Shown: positions 7,479 to 16,610, counted from the first letter of the stretch. The stretch: DNA of 64,000 nucleotides from Embleya sp045207655 (GCF_045207655.1 NZ_CP108785.1:2542001-2606000); one strand, 5' to 3'. Numbers and translations are program-made. The notes: generated from the sequence alone by a model not told the origin.

Positions 7479-9143
7479 ATGACCTCTCTGTCCCTCGCCG
7501 CGATCCTCGCCGAGGCGGCCCGGCGCAGGCCCGATCACATCGCACTGGTCGAGGGCGACCTGCGGATCGGCTTCGCCGACCTGTGGCACCAGGCCCGGGT
7601 GCAGGCCGCCACACTGATCCGGATCGGGGTGCGGCCCGGTGACCGAGTCGCACTGATGGCGCCAAACACCGCCGAATTCCCCCGCGCCTACTACGCGATC
7701 CTGGCCACCGGGGCCGTGGTCGTCCCGGTCCATCTCCTGCTCACCTCGGACGAGACCGCGTACGTGCTGCGCGACAGCGGCGCGAAGTTGCTGCTGTGCC
7801 ACGACAGGCACCGCGCGGTCGGCGAACGGGCGGCCCGCGCAACCGGGGTGCGGATGCTCACGATCGGGCGGTCGGAGGAGGCGGGCGAACCCGTCCCGAA
7901 CGACATGGGGATCGCGGCGGCCGAGGGGGTCGCGGGAGCCGAGGGGGTCAAGGTCGCGGGGGCCGAGGAGGTGGGGATCGCGGGGGTCGAGGGGCCCGCG
8001 GAAGTCGCCGTCGCTCCCGAGCGGTTGGAGGAACTGGGCGACGCGGTCGAGCCGATGGTCGGGTATGCCACCCGCGCCCCGGAGGACCCGGCCGTCGTGT
8101 TCTACACGAGCGGCACCACCGGCGCGCCCAAAGGCGCCGTGCTCAGCCACCTGAACCTGGTCATGAACGCGACCGTCAGCGCATTCGACGCGAACCACGC
8201 TCTCCCGGACGACATCGCGCTCGGCGCGCTGCCGCTGTTCCACGCGTTCGGCCAGACGGTGAGCATGAACTCGACCTGGCGGGTGGGCGCGACCCTGGTC
8301 CTGCTGCCGCGCTTCGACCCCGTGACGGCGATCGCGCTGATGGTGGCCGAGGGCGTCAACACCTTCCACGGCGTACCGACGATGTACATCTCACTGGTCG
8401 AAGCCGCCCGCACCGCACCGGCGTTGCCCGAGCTGCGCCTGTGTCTGTCCGGCGGGGCGTCGCTGCCCGCAACGGTGTTGGAACGGTTCCAGGCGGCGTT
8501 CGGCGCCGTCGTGTACGAGGGGTACGGCCTGTCCGAGACGTCCCCGACCGCCTCCGTGAACCAGGAGGTCTTCGGCGCCAGGCCCGGCACCGTCGGACAC
8601 GCGGTGTGGGGCGTCGACGTCGAGATCGCCCGGGCCGAGACCGAGGACGCGATCGAATTGCTGGCGCCGGGCGAGTCGGGCGAGATCGTCGTCCGGGGCC
8701 ACAACGTCTTCACCGGCTATCTGAATCGCCCCGAGGCCACCGCGGAGGCCCTCGTGGACGGCTGGTTCCGCACCGGGGACCTGGGCATCAAGGATGCCGA
8801 CGGGTACGTCACGATCATCGACCGCAAGAAGGACATCGTCATCCGAGGCGGCTTCAACGTCTACCCGCGCGAGATCGAGGAGGTGCTGCTCCGCCACCCG
8901 GCCATCGCCCAGGCCGCGGTGATCGGCCTGCCGGACCGGCTGCTCGGCGAGGAGATCTGCGCCGTGATCGTCCTCGCCCCGACCACCGACCCGCCCCCGA
9001 CGGAAGCCGAACTCATCACCTGGGCCCGGGATCGCATGGGCCGCCACAAATATCCGCGCCGCGTCGAGTTCGTCACCGAACTGCCTCTGGGCCCGAGCCA
9101 CAAGGTACTCAAACGCGAACTGCGAGCACGATTCGGCGGATGA
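7479..9143 (+). CDS. Acyl-CoA synthetase (AMP-binding) with repeat insertion
   Basis: An ATP-dependent carboxylate-CoA ligase that activates a fatty or other organic acid through an acyl-adenylate. Start ATG 7479 is preceded by GGAAAGGAG. In the 554-residue protein the P-loop reads FYTSGTTGAPKGAVLSH (from about residue 208), followed by YEGYGLSETSP, WFRTGDLG and the C-terminal hinge DRKKDIVIRGGFNVYPREIEE; the catalytic lysine is in PLGPSHKVLKRELR. Between the N-terminal part and the P-loop (about residues 140-180) there is a stretch of Ala/Gly/Glu/Val repeats (GVAGAEGVKVAGAEE) absent from the otherwise similar ligase at 40875-42413. Substrate is not clear. Ends just before a 40-base perfect palindrome. 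Confidence 0.92.
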   Translation: MTSLSLAAILAEAARRRPDHIALVEGDLRIGFADLWHQARVQAATLIRIGVRPGDRVALMAPNTAEFPRAYYAILATGAVVVPVHLLLTSDETAYVLRDSGAKLLLCHDRHRAVGERAARATGVRMLTIGRSEEAGEPVPNDMGIAAAEGVAGAEGVKVAGAEEVGIAGVEGPAEVAVAPERLEELGDAVEPMVGYATRAPEDPAVVFYTSGTTGAPKGAVLSHLNLVMNATVSAFDANHALPDDIALGALPLFHAFGQTVSMNSTWRVGATLVLLPRFDPVTAIALMVAEGVNTFHGVPTMYISLVEAARTAPALPELRLCLSGGASLPATVLERFQAAFGAVVYEGYGLSETSPTASVNQEVFGARPGTVGHAVWGVDVEIARAETEDAIELLAPGESGEIVVRGHNVFTGYLNRPEATAEALVDGWFRTGDLGIKDADGYVTIIDRKKDIVIRGGFNVYPREIEEVLLRHPAIAQAAVIGLPDRLLGEEICAVIVLAPTTDPPPTEAELITWARDRMGRHKYPRRVEFVTELPLGPSHKVLKRELRARFGG

Positions 9144-9150
9144 GGGGTGG

Positions 9151-9190
9151 TGGGGAGTGAGCGTCGCGTCGACGCGACGCTCACTCCCCA
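9151..9190. terminator. 40-bp perfect palindrome, bidirectional terminator
   Basis: The halves TGGGGAGTGAGCGTCGCGTC and GACGCGACGCTCACTCCCCA are exact reverse complements with no unpaired bases. The element lies between two convergent genes, 7 bases after the acyl-CoA synthetase stop codon, so it can end transcription from both sides. Between it and 9325 there is a degenerate run of GATGGCTCGGATCGATGGCT-like repeats. Confidence 0.8.
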
Positions 9191-9224
9191 TCACCCGACC
9201 GATCCCGGTGGTTCGATGCCGCGG

Positions 9225-9290
9225 GTCGGATGGCTCGGGTTGATGGCTCGGATCGATGGCTGGGATCGATGGCTTCGATCGATAACTGGG
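9225..9290. repeat. Degenerate GATGGCT(C/G)GGATC repeats
   Basis: About four imperfect copies of a 15-16 base unit (GGTCGGATGGCTCGG, GATCGATGGCTGG, GATCGATGGCTTC) run between the palindrome and the stop codon of the phosphoesterase gene. They are of the same general character as the other short tandem repeats found between genes in this window. No function is evident. Confidence 0.55.
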
Positions 9291-9324
9291 AGCCACGCCT
9301 CGGAGCCACGTCGTGGATCGCCGG

Positions 9325-11256
9325 TTACCGGGCGATCATGAACGCGTCCGGCCGCAGCGCGCGTTCGACGATCCGCACGTCGCCCACCCAGGCGTTGATG
9401 GTCTGGTCGAGCTTGCCGTCGTACGCGTAACCGCCCAGCATCCACGGCAGGTTGAGCGTGGTGAGGCCGATCGAGCGGGCCGTCGGGTTGCGCACCACCG
9501 GGCAACCGTCGACGTACATCGTGGTCTGCCGCGCGTCGTTGACCACGGCGACGTGCCACCACGTGTCCAGTGCCAGCTCGTGGCCCCAGTTGGTCGCCGA
9601 CCCATCGCTGTTCAACGGGTAGACGCACCACTGGAGTTCACGGCCGCCGGACAGACTCAGCGTGACCACCGGCTCCTGCGGATCGCCGTTGGGCTTGCGG
9701 GCCTCGCCGCTCATGCCCCAGCGGCTCAGCAGCGCCGACCAGGCGTCGCGGCCCCCGTCCCAGTCGGCGGGCAGCTTGAAGAACGCCTCGATCGTGTAGC
9801 CGGAGCGGAACGTCGCGGTGTTCAGCGGGGCTCCGGCGGCGGTCTGGAGGTGACCGCCCCGCAGCGGGGACTTGCCGCCGGCCAGCCGGATGCTGCCGTG
9901 CCCGGGCTGATCGGGGTGGTACTGGTGGGACCAGCTGACGGCACCCGCCGCGGCTCCCGGCGCCGGCACCAGGGTCAGGTCGTTGCCGCGCCCGGACAGG
10001 TCCGCGAAACGCTGCGCACCGGGGATCGGCGCACCGTCCTGGTGCGCGCCGTCGAAACGCCAGTAGGCGACCGTGCCGGGCACCACCATGCGCTGGGCCG
10101 GTCGGGCCGGGCGCTGGGGTACCGGAGCGAACCGCGCGAAGCGCTTCTCGAAGTCGATCGGTACCGAGAAGTAGTCCTGCGGTCCGGTCAACTCCATCTC
10201 TTGGCGCTCGAGTTCGTTGAGCCCGCGGTTGCTGCGGCCGAGGATCCACGGGGAGAGCGTCTCGACGTCGATCGTGTCGCGATCGAGGTCGAAGTGGTAG
10301 AGCCGGATCATCGCGGCGCCGCCGAAGTAGCGGTTCTGGTAGTTGGTGATGTGCAGGTGCACCTCACCTCCGGCGTCGTTGCGCTGCGTAGTGCGACCGG
10401 CCGGCCAGTAGTGGCCGTTGAGCGTGAGGAAGATCTGATCGCTGCTCTTGATCAGGTCGTTCCACAACTGCCTGCCGTGCTCGGAGAATTCCGCCTCCTG
10501 GCCCGGCCGGTCGGCCGAGACCAGTTCGTGGGTGGTCAGGATCACCGGCGTGTGCGCGTGCTCCGCCATCACCTTCTTCGCCCACGCGATGCCGGCCGGC
10601 GAGGGCCGCCAGTCCAACGCGAGAACGAGCCATTCCCGGCCCCCCGCCTGGAACAGGTGGTAGGTGTTGTATCCGTCCGGGGTCGCTCCGCCGAAGGAAC
10701 GCTTGCCGCGGAAGCGCTGCGGGCCGAACGTGTCCAGGTACGGCGACCGACCGCGCCGGTCGTCGGTGTTGGAGTCGATGTCGTGGTTGCCGGCCATCAC
10801 GCTGTACGCGACGCCCTTGCGGTCCAACAGCTCGAACGCCCGGCCGATCCCGTCGAACTCGGCCTTGCGGCCGTTCTGCGTGAGGTCGCCCAGGTGCGAC
10901 ATGAAGACGATGTTGTCGTCGCGGGCGTGCTCCAGGATGTACCGGAAGGACGCCTCGATCGGGGCGGTCGTGATGCTCGCCTCGTCGAACATGTACTGCG
11001 TGTCGGGCATCACCACCAGCGTGAACCGTCGACTGTCCCGATCCGGACGCCAGTCCGGCAGGTGCTGCGCGTCCACCGCCCCCGCGGCGGCGGCTTCGTC
11101 GTCGGCTGCCGCGGCCGCGGCCGGCGAGATACCCACCGCACCCACCACGGCGGCGCCGGCACCGGCCAGGGCCGCGGAACGCAGGAACGCCCTACGGGCG
11201 GGCCCGGACAACGGTGTGACGGGCTGGGCGCAATCGTCGTCGTGCTGTTGGCACAT
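9325..11256 (-). CDS. Tat-exported metallophosphoesterase with C-terminal LamG-like domain
   Basis: A calcineurin-fold metallophosphoesterase exported by the Tat path. The ATG at 11256 has GGAGAA 5 bases upstream and yields the signal ARRAFLRSAALAGAG; the open frame upstream (to 11538) is Pro-rich and unlikely to be translated. Metal-binding motifs come in order: VVMPDTQYM, SHLGDLTQNG, MAGNHDID, LTTHELV and TLNGHYW. After about residue 390 a concanavalin-like (LamG/laminin G-like) domain follows (VAYWRFDGA, TFRSGYTIEAFFKLP, WWHVAVVNDARQTTMYVDG), as in extracellular carbohydrate- or surface-binding enzymes. 643 residues. Substrate (phosphodiester, nucleotide or sugar phosphate) is unknown. The gene is alone. 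Confidence 0.9.
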   Translation of the reverse strand: MCQQHDDDCAQPVTPLSGPARRAFLRSAALAGAGAAVVGAVGISPAAAAAADDEAAAAGAVDAQHLPDWRPDRDSRRFTLVVMPDTQYMFDEASITTAPIEASFRYILEHARDDNIVFMSHLGDLTQNGRKAEFDGIGRAFELLDRKGVAYSVMAGNHDIDSNTDDRRGRSPYLDTFGPQRFRGKRSFGGATPDGYNTYHLFQAGGREWLVLALDWRPSPAGIAWAKKVMAEHAHTPVILTTHELVSADRPGQEAEFSEHGRQLWNDLIKSSDQIFLTLNGHYWPAGRTTQRNDAGGEVHLHITNYQNRYFGGAAMIRLYHFDLDRDTIDVETLSPWILGRSNRGLNELERQEMELTGPQDYFSVPIDFEKRFARFAPVPQRPARPAQRMVVPGTVAYWRFDGAHQDGAPIPGAQRFADLSGRGNDLTLVPAPGAAAGAVSWSHQYHPDQPGHGSIRLAGGKSPLRGGHLQTAAGAPLNTATFRSGYTIEAFFKLPADWDGGRDAWSALLSRWGMSGEARKPNGDPQEPVVTLSLSGGRELQWCVYPLNSDGSATNWGHELALDTWWHVAVVNDARQTTMYVDGCPVVRNPTARSIGLTTLNLPWMLGGYAYDGKLDQTINAWVGDVRIVERALRPDAFMIAR

Positions 11257-11674
11257 GGTGGTTCTCCGGCGCTGGCGGTTGGGGGGCATGCGCACGGTAT
11301 TGGATGGAAAACCCATGTGGATCATCCGTATCGCCAACAACGGACGTCGACCGTGTGAATTCGGCGCCGTGGTGGCAGGGGGCGGTGTTCCGGCCGATGG
11401 TGGGGGCTCGGCGCTGTGCTGTGCTGTTTCGGATGACGGCGGGGGTTGACGGGTGCGGCTGGGCGGCCGGGTGCTCGGGTGCTTGGGCAGTCGGGTGCTT
11501 GGGCACTCAAACGCTCGGGCAGCCGGACGCTCGGGCACTCGGCGAAAGTGACGGGAACGAGTACGGGTGCGGGTCGTGGGCCCGAGTGCGGCGGGTGGCG
11601 GGCCGCGTGCGGGTGGCCGGCGTCCGGTGGCCGGCGTGCGGGTGTGCGTACCCGGGTCGCGCGGATGTCCGGGG
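11257..11674. other. Gene-free GC-rich spacer with short repeats
   Basis: About 420 bases between two minus-strand genes. The left part holds the promoter of the phosphoesterase gene, including a less GC-rich stretch near 11300-11360. The middle (about 11455-11545) is a run of CTCGGGCA(C/G)(T/C)CGGGTGC-like repeats, and 11580-11650 has GTGGCCGGCGT repeats. Nothing resembling a conserved gene is seen. Confidence 0.5.
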
Positions 11675-12421
11675 TCAGTGCGGGTGGCGCTCTTCGCGCG
11701 GAGGGGTGCGCAGGAAGGTCTGGACCACCTCGGTGAAGGCGTCCGGCTCGACGGCGTGGATCAGGTGGCCGGCCGGGATGGTCACCACTCGGGCATCGGG
11801 AAGGCGACGGGGCCACTCGGTGATGCGCTCGTGCGGGATGTGGCTGGTCGAACCGCCGGCCACGGCAAGGGTGGGGGCGGTGATCCGGCCCAGGCGGTCC
11901 CACCACTGCGGGTCGGGGCTGTCGATCTGCTTGCGGACGGCGACGACCATGTCCCAGTCGAAGCCGAGTTCGCCTTCGGGTCGGTTCGGCGGCACGGCCT
12001 CGCGGGGCAGCGGGACGGGTACGTCTTCCAGGACCAACCGGCCCACCCGATCCGGGTGTTCCTGCGCGAAGAGATAGGCCACGATGCCGCCCATCGAGTG
12101 CCCGATCAGGTCCACCCGCTCCAGACCGAGCGCGTCCAGGAAACCGACCAGGTCGTCCCGCATGAGTTCGAGCGAGTAGTCGCCCGGCCAGTCGCTGCGA
12201 CCGTGCCCACGCAGGTCGACCGCGTACACCCGCCATTGTTCGGCCAGGGCCTCGGCTGTCCGGGCCCAGTCCCGCGCGTCCTCGCCGAGCGCGTGCAACA
12301 GCACCAGCGGTGGGGCCTGCGGCTCACCCCACACGTCGTACACCAGGCGGATCCCGCTCACCTCGACCACCCGCGACACACCACCGGACGCACCGCTCGA
12401 CACACCACTCGATCGCCCCAT
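11675..12421 (-). CDS. Alpha/beta hydrolase
   Basis: A cytoplasmic alpha/beta-fold hydrolase of 248 residues. The oxyanion strand is PLVLLHALGEDARDW, the nucleophile elbow DLIGHSMGG (S109), the strand APTLAVAGG carries the usual acid region and the histidine is in PAGHLIHAVEPDAF near the C-terminus. The signature DLRGHGRSDWP is typical of the epoxide hydrolase/haloperoxidase-like superfamily. No signal peptide. Possibly an esterase, lactonase or C-C hydrolase; the substrate cannot be read from sequence. It precedes a second alpha/beta hydrolase gene in the same direction but with a 155-base gap. Confidence 0.85.
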   Translation of the reverse strand: MGRSSGVSSGASGGVSRVVEVSGIRLVYDVWGEPQAPPLVLLHALGEDARDWARTAEALAEQWRVYAVDLRGHGRSDWPGDYSLELMRDDLVGFLDALGLERVDLIGHSMGGIVAYLFAQEHPDRVGRLVLEDVPVPLPREAVPPNRPEGELGFDWDMVVAVRKQIDSPDPQWWDRLGRITAPTLAVAGGSTSHIPHERITEWPRRLPDARVVTIPAGHLIHAVEPDAFTEVVQTFLRTPPREERHPH

Positions 12422-12576
12422 ATCGGGACCATATCGATGGCACGCACGTCGGCGAATCGAGTTCGCTCCGGGCCGAACCGGCGCCGGCGCGCCTCCCGCG
12501 TGGTACGCCCGCTCGCCCGGGGCGATCGGGCGTCGGCGTACCGCACGGGAGGTCGGCCCGCTCCGCCGGGAGTGGG

Positions 12577-13269
12577 TCAGATCCAGCCGTCGAGCGACTT
12601 CAGGAACGCGTCGAAGTCGTCGCGGTGGATGCAGTGCGCGACGTCGTCCACCACACGCACCTCGAAGCCGTTCGCGCGCAGCTCCTCATTGAGCTCGGGC
12701 GTCATGATGAAGCTGTTCGCCGCGGACTGGACCAGACTCGGCACCACCGGCGCGGCGGGGACGTACTTCCCGTCGAAGCCACCGAGCTCGGCCAGGAAGC
12801 TCAGGTCGAACTTGCGGAAGCCCTCGAGCTCGGCCCGTACGTCCGCCTCGGACCACCTCGGGTTCATCGCACGAATACTCTCCGGGGAGGCGTCGGCCAC
12901 CATCACCCGCATCCCCTCGTAGGCCCCGGCGGGCACGGTGGCAAGCCGAAAGCCCGGGTCGGAGTACACGGCCTTCCGCGGCAGCAACCGCTCGACGGCC
13001 AACGACAGCGCGAGCGCGCCGAGCGAATGCCCGATGGCCACATCTGCGCCCACGGGCAGGCTCTCGGCAAGGTCGTCGGCCATCAACTCCGGCCTGTACT
13101 CGCCTCGCTCACTCAGCCCGTGCCCCCGCAGGTCGGGCGCGTACACCCGATACCCCCGCGCCACGAGCACATCCTCCAACGCGTGCCACGTCCCGTGATC
13201 CGACATCCCCCCATGCACAAGAAGCGCAACCTTGTCCCCGTCCCCACGCTCATGAACATGCAACTTCAC
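12577..13269 (-). CDS. Alpha/beta hydrolase, small
   Basis: A second cytoplasmic alpha/beta hydrolase, 230 residues, starting MKLHVHERGDGDKVALLVHGG. The nucleophile elbow is VAIGHSLGAL (S82), DLRGHGLSERG is the oxyanion-side loop, and the C-terminal histidine lies in DDVAHCIHRDDFDAF. The cap region (about 100-180) is short and helical. Similar in plan to the gene at 11675-12421 but clearly diverged, so not a recent duplicate. Substrate unknown. Confidence 0.85.
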   Translation of the reverse strand: MKLHVHERGDGDKVALLVHGGMSDHGTWHALEDVLVARGYRVYAPDLRGHGLSERGEYRPELMADDLAESLPVGADVAIGHSLGALALSLAVERLLPRKAVYSDPGFRLATVPAGAYEGMRVMVADASPESIRAMNPRWSEADVRAELEGFRKFDLSFLAELGGFDGKYVPAAPVVPSLVQSAANSFIMTPELNEELRANGFEVRVVDDVAHCIHRDDFDAFLKSLDGWI

Positions 13270-14025
13270 AACGACCCCTTTCCCGCCGACCCACCCGACC
13301 GACCCGACTCATTAGCTGACACGATTCAGCACCCATCGAGATGCTACTCCACCCCCACCCGAACAACCAGACACCCCAACCAGGCCCCCAACCCAACAGC
13401 GGCGCGGCACGAGGTACGCCCGGGCACGGGCGGCAACGAGCCCGACGGCGAAGAACCCGGAACCGCACAGGGCGGCAGTGTGCGGTCGACGGCGGGTGCC
13501 GGTGCCGGAATGCCCCGGCGCGGAAGGCCCCGGTCGGCGTTCCCCGACCGGGCCGGCGGGCGCGGGCACGGCGGGGATGAGGCGGGCCGAGCCCAGCCGG
13601 TCGTGCGCGGGGCGGCGCAGGCGACCCAGTCGATTTTCGCTCACGCGGCCTCAACAACCGCCGGCAGCCGGGTGTCCGGGGCCGAAGGACCGGGGCGGCA
13701 CGAGGTACGCCACGGCACGGGCGCGGCAGCGGGCCCGATAGCGAAGAGCTCGGTAACCGTGTAGGGCAGGCGGCAGGTGCCGGTGCCGGGAGGCCCCGGC
13801 GCGGGAAGCCCCCGGCGCCGCCGGGTGAGACCGTGTGCGCTGGGGCGTCGGTGCGCGCCGGGGACGCCGCCCGAGGCCGGAGCCGGGGACGCGGATCGTG
13901 CTTGCGGGTGCTCGGTCGGTCCTACGTTGTTGGTGGGTTGGTTGGGCCGTCGTAAGGTCCAGAAATCCAGAGACGCCGGGTATGGCTTTCAGTCGGTTGC
14001 CCTCGATGGTTCCACTCACCTGGCC
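13270..14025. other. Gene-free region with an imperfect ~130-bp duplication
   Basis: No gene is recognised in these 750 bases. A segment beginning GGCACGAGGTACGCC near 13407 is repeated imperfectly near 13694, the similarity extending for roughly 130 bases to GGTGCCGGTGCCGG and CCCCGGCGCGG. The first copy ends in a hairpin with arms CCCGGTCGG (13529-13537) and CCGACCGGG (13544-13552). The second copy abuts the IS110-family remnant, so the duplication may mark an old insertion or rearrangement. Confidence 0.5.
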
Positions 14026-15076
14026 GCCCGGCGTCCCACGACGACGTCTGGGCGGTCGACGTCGCCGACGGCATGCCCACCTTGTGGATCAATCTGTTGC
14101 CGAACCCTGGCCGGCGACTCGTCTACATACCCGGCCTCGCGGTCAACCGGGCCTCCGCCGGCCATCGGGGCATGGGCAAGACCGCCGCCAAGGACGCGAC
14201 CGTCATCACCGACCAGGCTCGCACGCACCGGGACCTGACCGTCGTCCAGCCGGACGACGAGCTCGCCGTCGAACTGCGGGTCCGCACCGACCGCCGCAGC
14301 GACCTCGGCGCCGACCGCACGCGTCGGATCAACCGCCTGCGCGGCCAACTCACCGGCATTCTTCCCGCGTTGGAACGCGCCCTCGATCTGGGCACGTCGG
14401 TCCGCCGGTTCTGCTGACCGGCTACCAGACCCCGGCCGCCCTGCGACGAACCGGCCTCAAGCGCCTGCTGAGCCGGCCGCACAATCGCAAGGTCCGTGGC
14501 GCGGAAGCTCTTGCCGAGGCTGCCATGGAGGCTGCCGAGCGTCAGCACACCACCCTTCCCGGGAGAAGGTCACCGCGCAGGTGATTCACACGCCGGCGAA
14601 GGAGGTGATGGGCCTCAACGAGCAGCTCGCCGAGATCGACAAGCTCATTGCGGCCCGGTTTCGCGAACACGACCTTGCCGAAGCGATCGAGACCACGCTC
14701 GGCATCGGCCCACTGCCGGGGCCGAGTTCCTGGCCTCCACCGCCGGCGACATGAACCGTTTCGGCAGCTCCGACCGCCTGGCCGGCCTTGCCGGAGTCGC
14801 CCCGGTCCCACGCGACTCCGGCAACGTCAACGGCAACCTGCACCGCCCCCGGCGCTACCACCGCGGCCTCCAACGCGTCTTCTACACCTCTGCGCTGATC
14901 AGCATTCGCTGCTGTGAGGAGTCCCGCCGGTTCTACGAGCGCAAGCGCGCCGAAGGCAAGCGCCACACCCAAGCCGTCCTCGCGCCGCCCGACGACGCGT
15001 CAACGTCCTGTGGGTCCTCATTCGTGACGGACGGTGGTGCTTCCAAGGTGAACTACCTGCCACAGTCGCTGCTTGA
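14026..15076 (+). pseudogene. Decayed IS110-family transposase
   Basis: A broken transposase of the IS110/IS116/IS902 family (DEDD-type). Matches run through several reading frames: DDVWAVDVADGMPTLWINLL then VYIPGLAVNRASAGHRGMGK and KDATVITDQARTHRDLTVV in one frame to about 14415; LLTGYQTPAALRRTGLKRL in a second to about 14580; LNEQLAEIDKLIAARFREHD and IETTLGIGPLPG in a third; GAEFLASTAGDM, APVPRDSGNVNGNLHRPRRY and YTSALISIRCCEESRRFYER in a fourth; and finally RRVNVLWVLIRDGRW to a TGA at 15076. At least four frameshifts, and the first 50-60 residues with the leading catalytic Asp are missing. It cannot encode an active transposase. No clear terminal repeats were identified, as expected for IS110. 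Confidence 0.9.
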
Positions 15077-15084
15077 CAACAGCA

Positions 15085-16182
15085 TTAGGAGGTGGGTGGG
15101 TCGATCCGGATTCGATGGCTGTCGTTGTCGGAGAGGAACCCCGCCAGTTCCTGGCCCTGTTCGGTGATGGCCGTGCGGTCGGCTCGGGAGAAGGAGCGCA
15201 GTGGGGTGACGACCACGGTGCCGGTCTCGACGGTCCACGTCGCGGCGACCCGGCCGTCGACCAGGACGACGCGCGCACCGGCGACGGACAGGCCGCGGTG
15301 TTCGTAGTCGATGATCCGGGTGCGGTCGTGGTAGCCGAGGATCGCGTTGTCGAACGCCGGCAGGAACCGTACCGGGGCGGGCGTGTCCGGATCCGGACGC
15401 GGCGCGTCGGCAAGGTCCAACAGTTCCCGGCCCCGTTCGTCGCGGAAGCTCACCAGCTCCTCCCGGACCGCGGCGATCGCGGCCGGCAGCCCGGTGAGCC
15501 CGCACCAGGCGCGCAGGTCGGCCGAGGCGGCCGGCCCGAACGCGGCCAGATATCGCCGTACCAACGCCCGCCCCACCGGATCGGACCCGTCCGGCGCCGC
15601 CGGGTCCACCTCGCGTCCCAGCCAGGTGGCGAGCGGGAGGTGGCGTACGCCCGCCCTGGTGCGCCACAGTCCGCGCGGCGGCAGTTGCGCCATCGGGACC
15701 AGGGCGCCGGTCATCTCCCCCAGCGCCCGCGGTTCCGTCTTCGGCCACGTCTCGGCGAGCGCCCGGGTGATCTCCGCCGTCGTGTGGGGTTCGCCGTCGG
15801 CCATCACCGCCCGGCCCGCCGCGGCCAGCTCCTCGAGATCCACCCCGTCGAGATCGCGACGGTAGACCCCGAGGACCCGTTGGCGCAGCATGTCGTCGTG
15901 GCGCGCCCGCCAGGCCAGGACGTCCTCGGCGGTGACGAGATGGACGGTGCGACGCATCAGGGTGGTCCGTACGACGCGCCGTCCGGTCAGCAGACCCGAG
16001 AGCACCGCCGGATCGAACGCCCGCAGCCGCGACCAGAGCCCGAGGAACGGCTCCTGCGGCTCCTGCGCCTGCAGACCGCACAGGTGCGCGACGGCGTCCA
16101 GGGTCGGTACGTCCGCGCGATCGAGCAACAACTGCCGGGCCAGCGTCGCGCGGTTGAGCGCCCGCGTGTCGAGAACGATCAT
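15085..16182 (-). CDS. Winged-helix (HTH_42) protein, AlkZ/YcaQ-like DNA glycosylase family
   Basis: A member of the HTH_42 winged-helix family whose characterised members, AlkZ and YcaQ, are DNA glycosylases that unhook alkylated or crosslinked bases. From the ATG at 16182 (MIVLDTRALNRATLARQLLL) the protein has 365 residues. The sequence HLCGLQAQEP contains Q38-A-Q40, corresponding to the QxQ catalytic motif described for AlkZ-type enzymes. The middle carries LMRRTVHLVTAEDVLAWR and WLGREVDPAAPDGSDPVGRALVRRYLAAFGPA, and the C-terminal part FLPAFDNAILGYHDRTRII is typical of the family. In streptomycetes some members protect against self-made genotoxins, others are housekeeping; no toxin cluster is visible here. 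The stop lies 9 bases beyond the IS110 remnant. Confidence 0.85.
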   Translation of the reverse strand: MIVLDTRALNRATLARQLLLDRADVPTLDAVAHLCGLQAQEPQEPFLGLWSRLRAFDPAVLSGLLTGRRVVRTTLMRRTVHLVTAEDVLAWRARHDDMLRQRVLGVYRRDLDGVDLEELAAAGRAVMADGEPHTTAEITRALAETWPKTEPRALGEMTGALVPMAQLPPRGLWRTRAGVRHLPLATWLGREVDPAAPDGSDPVGRALVRRYLAAFGPAASADLRAWCGLTGLPAAIAAVREELVSFRDERGRELLDLADAPRPDPDTPAPVRFLPAFDNAILGYHDRTRIIDYEHRGLSVAGARVVLVDGRVAATWTVETGTVVVTPLRSFSRADRTAITEQGQELAGFLSDNDSHRIRIDPPTS

Positions 16183-16610
16183 CGCCCGCACACCGCCGCA
16201 CACTCGTCGACGGCCCGCCGGCGCGGCGACGCCGAGGCGATGCGCGGGGCGGAGTCCCGGGACGGGCCGCACGTCATCGTGCCCGGACGGTGCGGACCGA
16301 CCCGGGTTCGGGTCCGTTCCAGGGGCCGCATCCTCATGGTGGGTGTTCCCTTCGATGGCTTGTCGGTGCCGGTCATGGCTTCGTCGGTCCCGCTCGACAC
16401 CCCGGCGGTGGCGCTCGGCGGCTCCGTCGATCGCGGCGGACGCACCCGTCGCGTTCGTCGTTCTTCGCTCGTCGTTAGTCGTTCTTGGCTCTTGGCTCTT
16501 GGCTCTTCAAGTGCCGTCCCGCCGCGCTGCCGCCCCGTCACAGGAGCGTCGCCCGGCAGCGTGATGGGAAGGCCGGACGACGCGCGCGCCTCCCCTCACG
16601 CTCGCCGCTC
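16183..16610. other. Gene-free spacer with CTTGGCT repeats
   Basis: About 430 bases between two minus-strand genes. Around 16460-16515 there is a run of GTCGTTCTTCG/CTTGGCTCTTGGCT repeats of 7 bases, unusually T-rich for this genome. The remainder is GC-rich and shows no gene. The left part should contain the promoter of the winged-helix gene. Confidence 0.5.
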
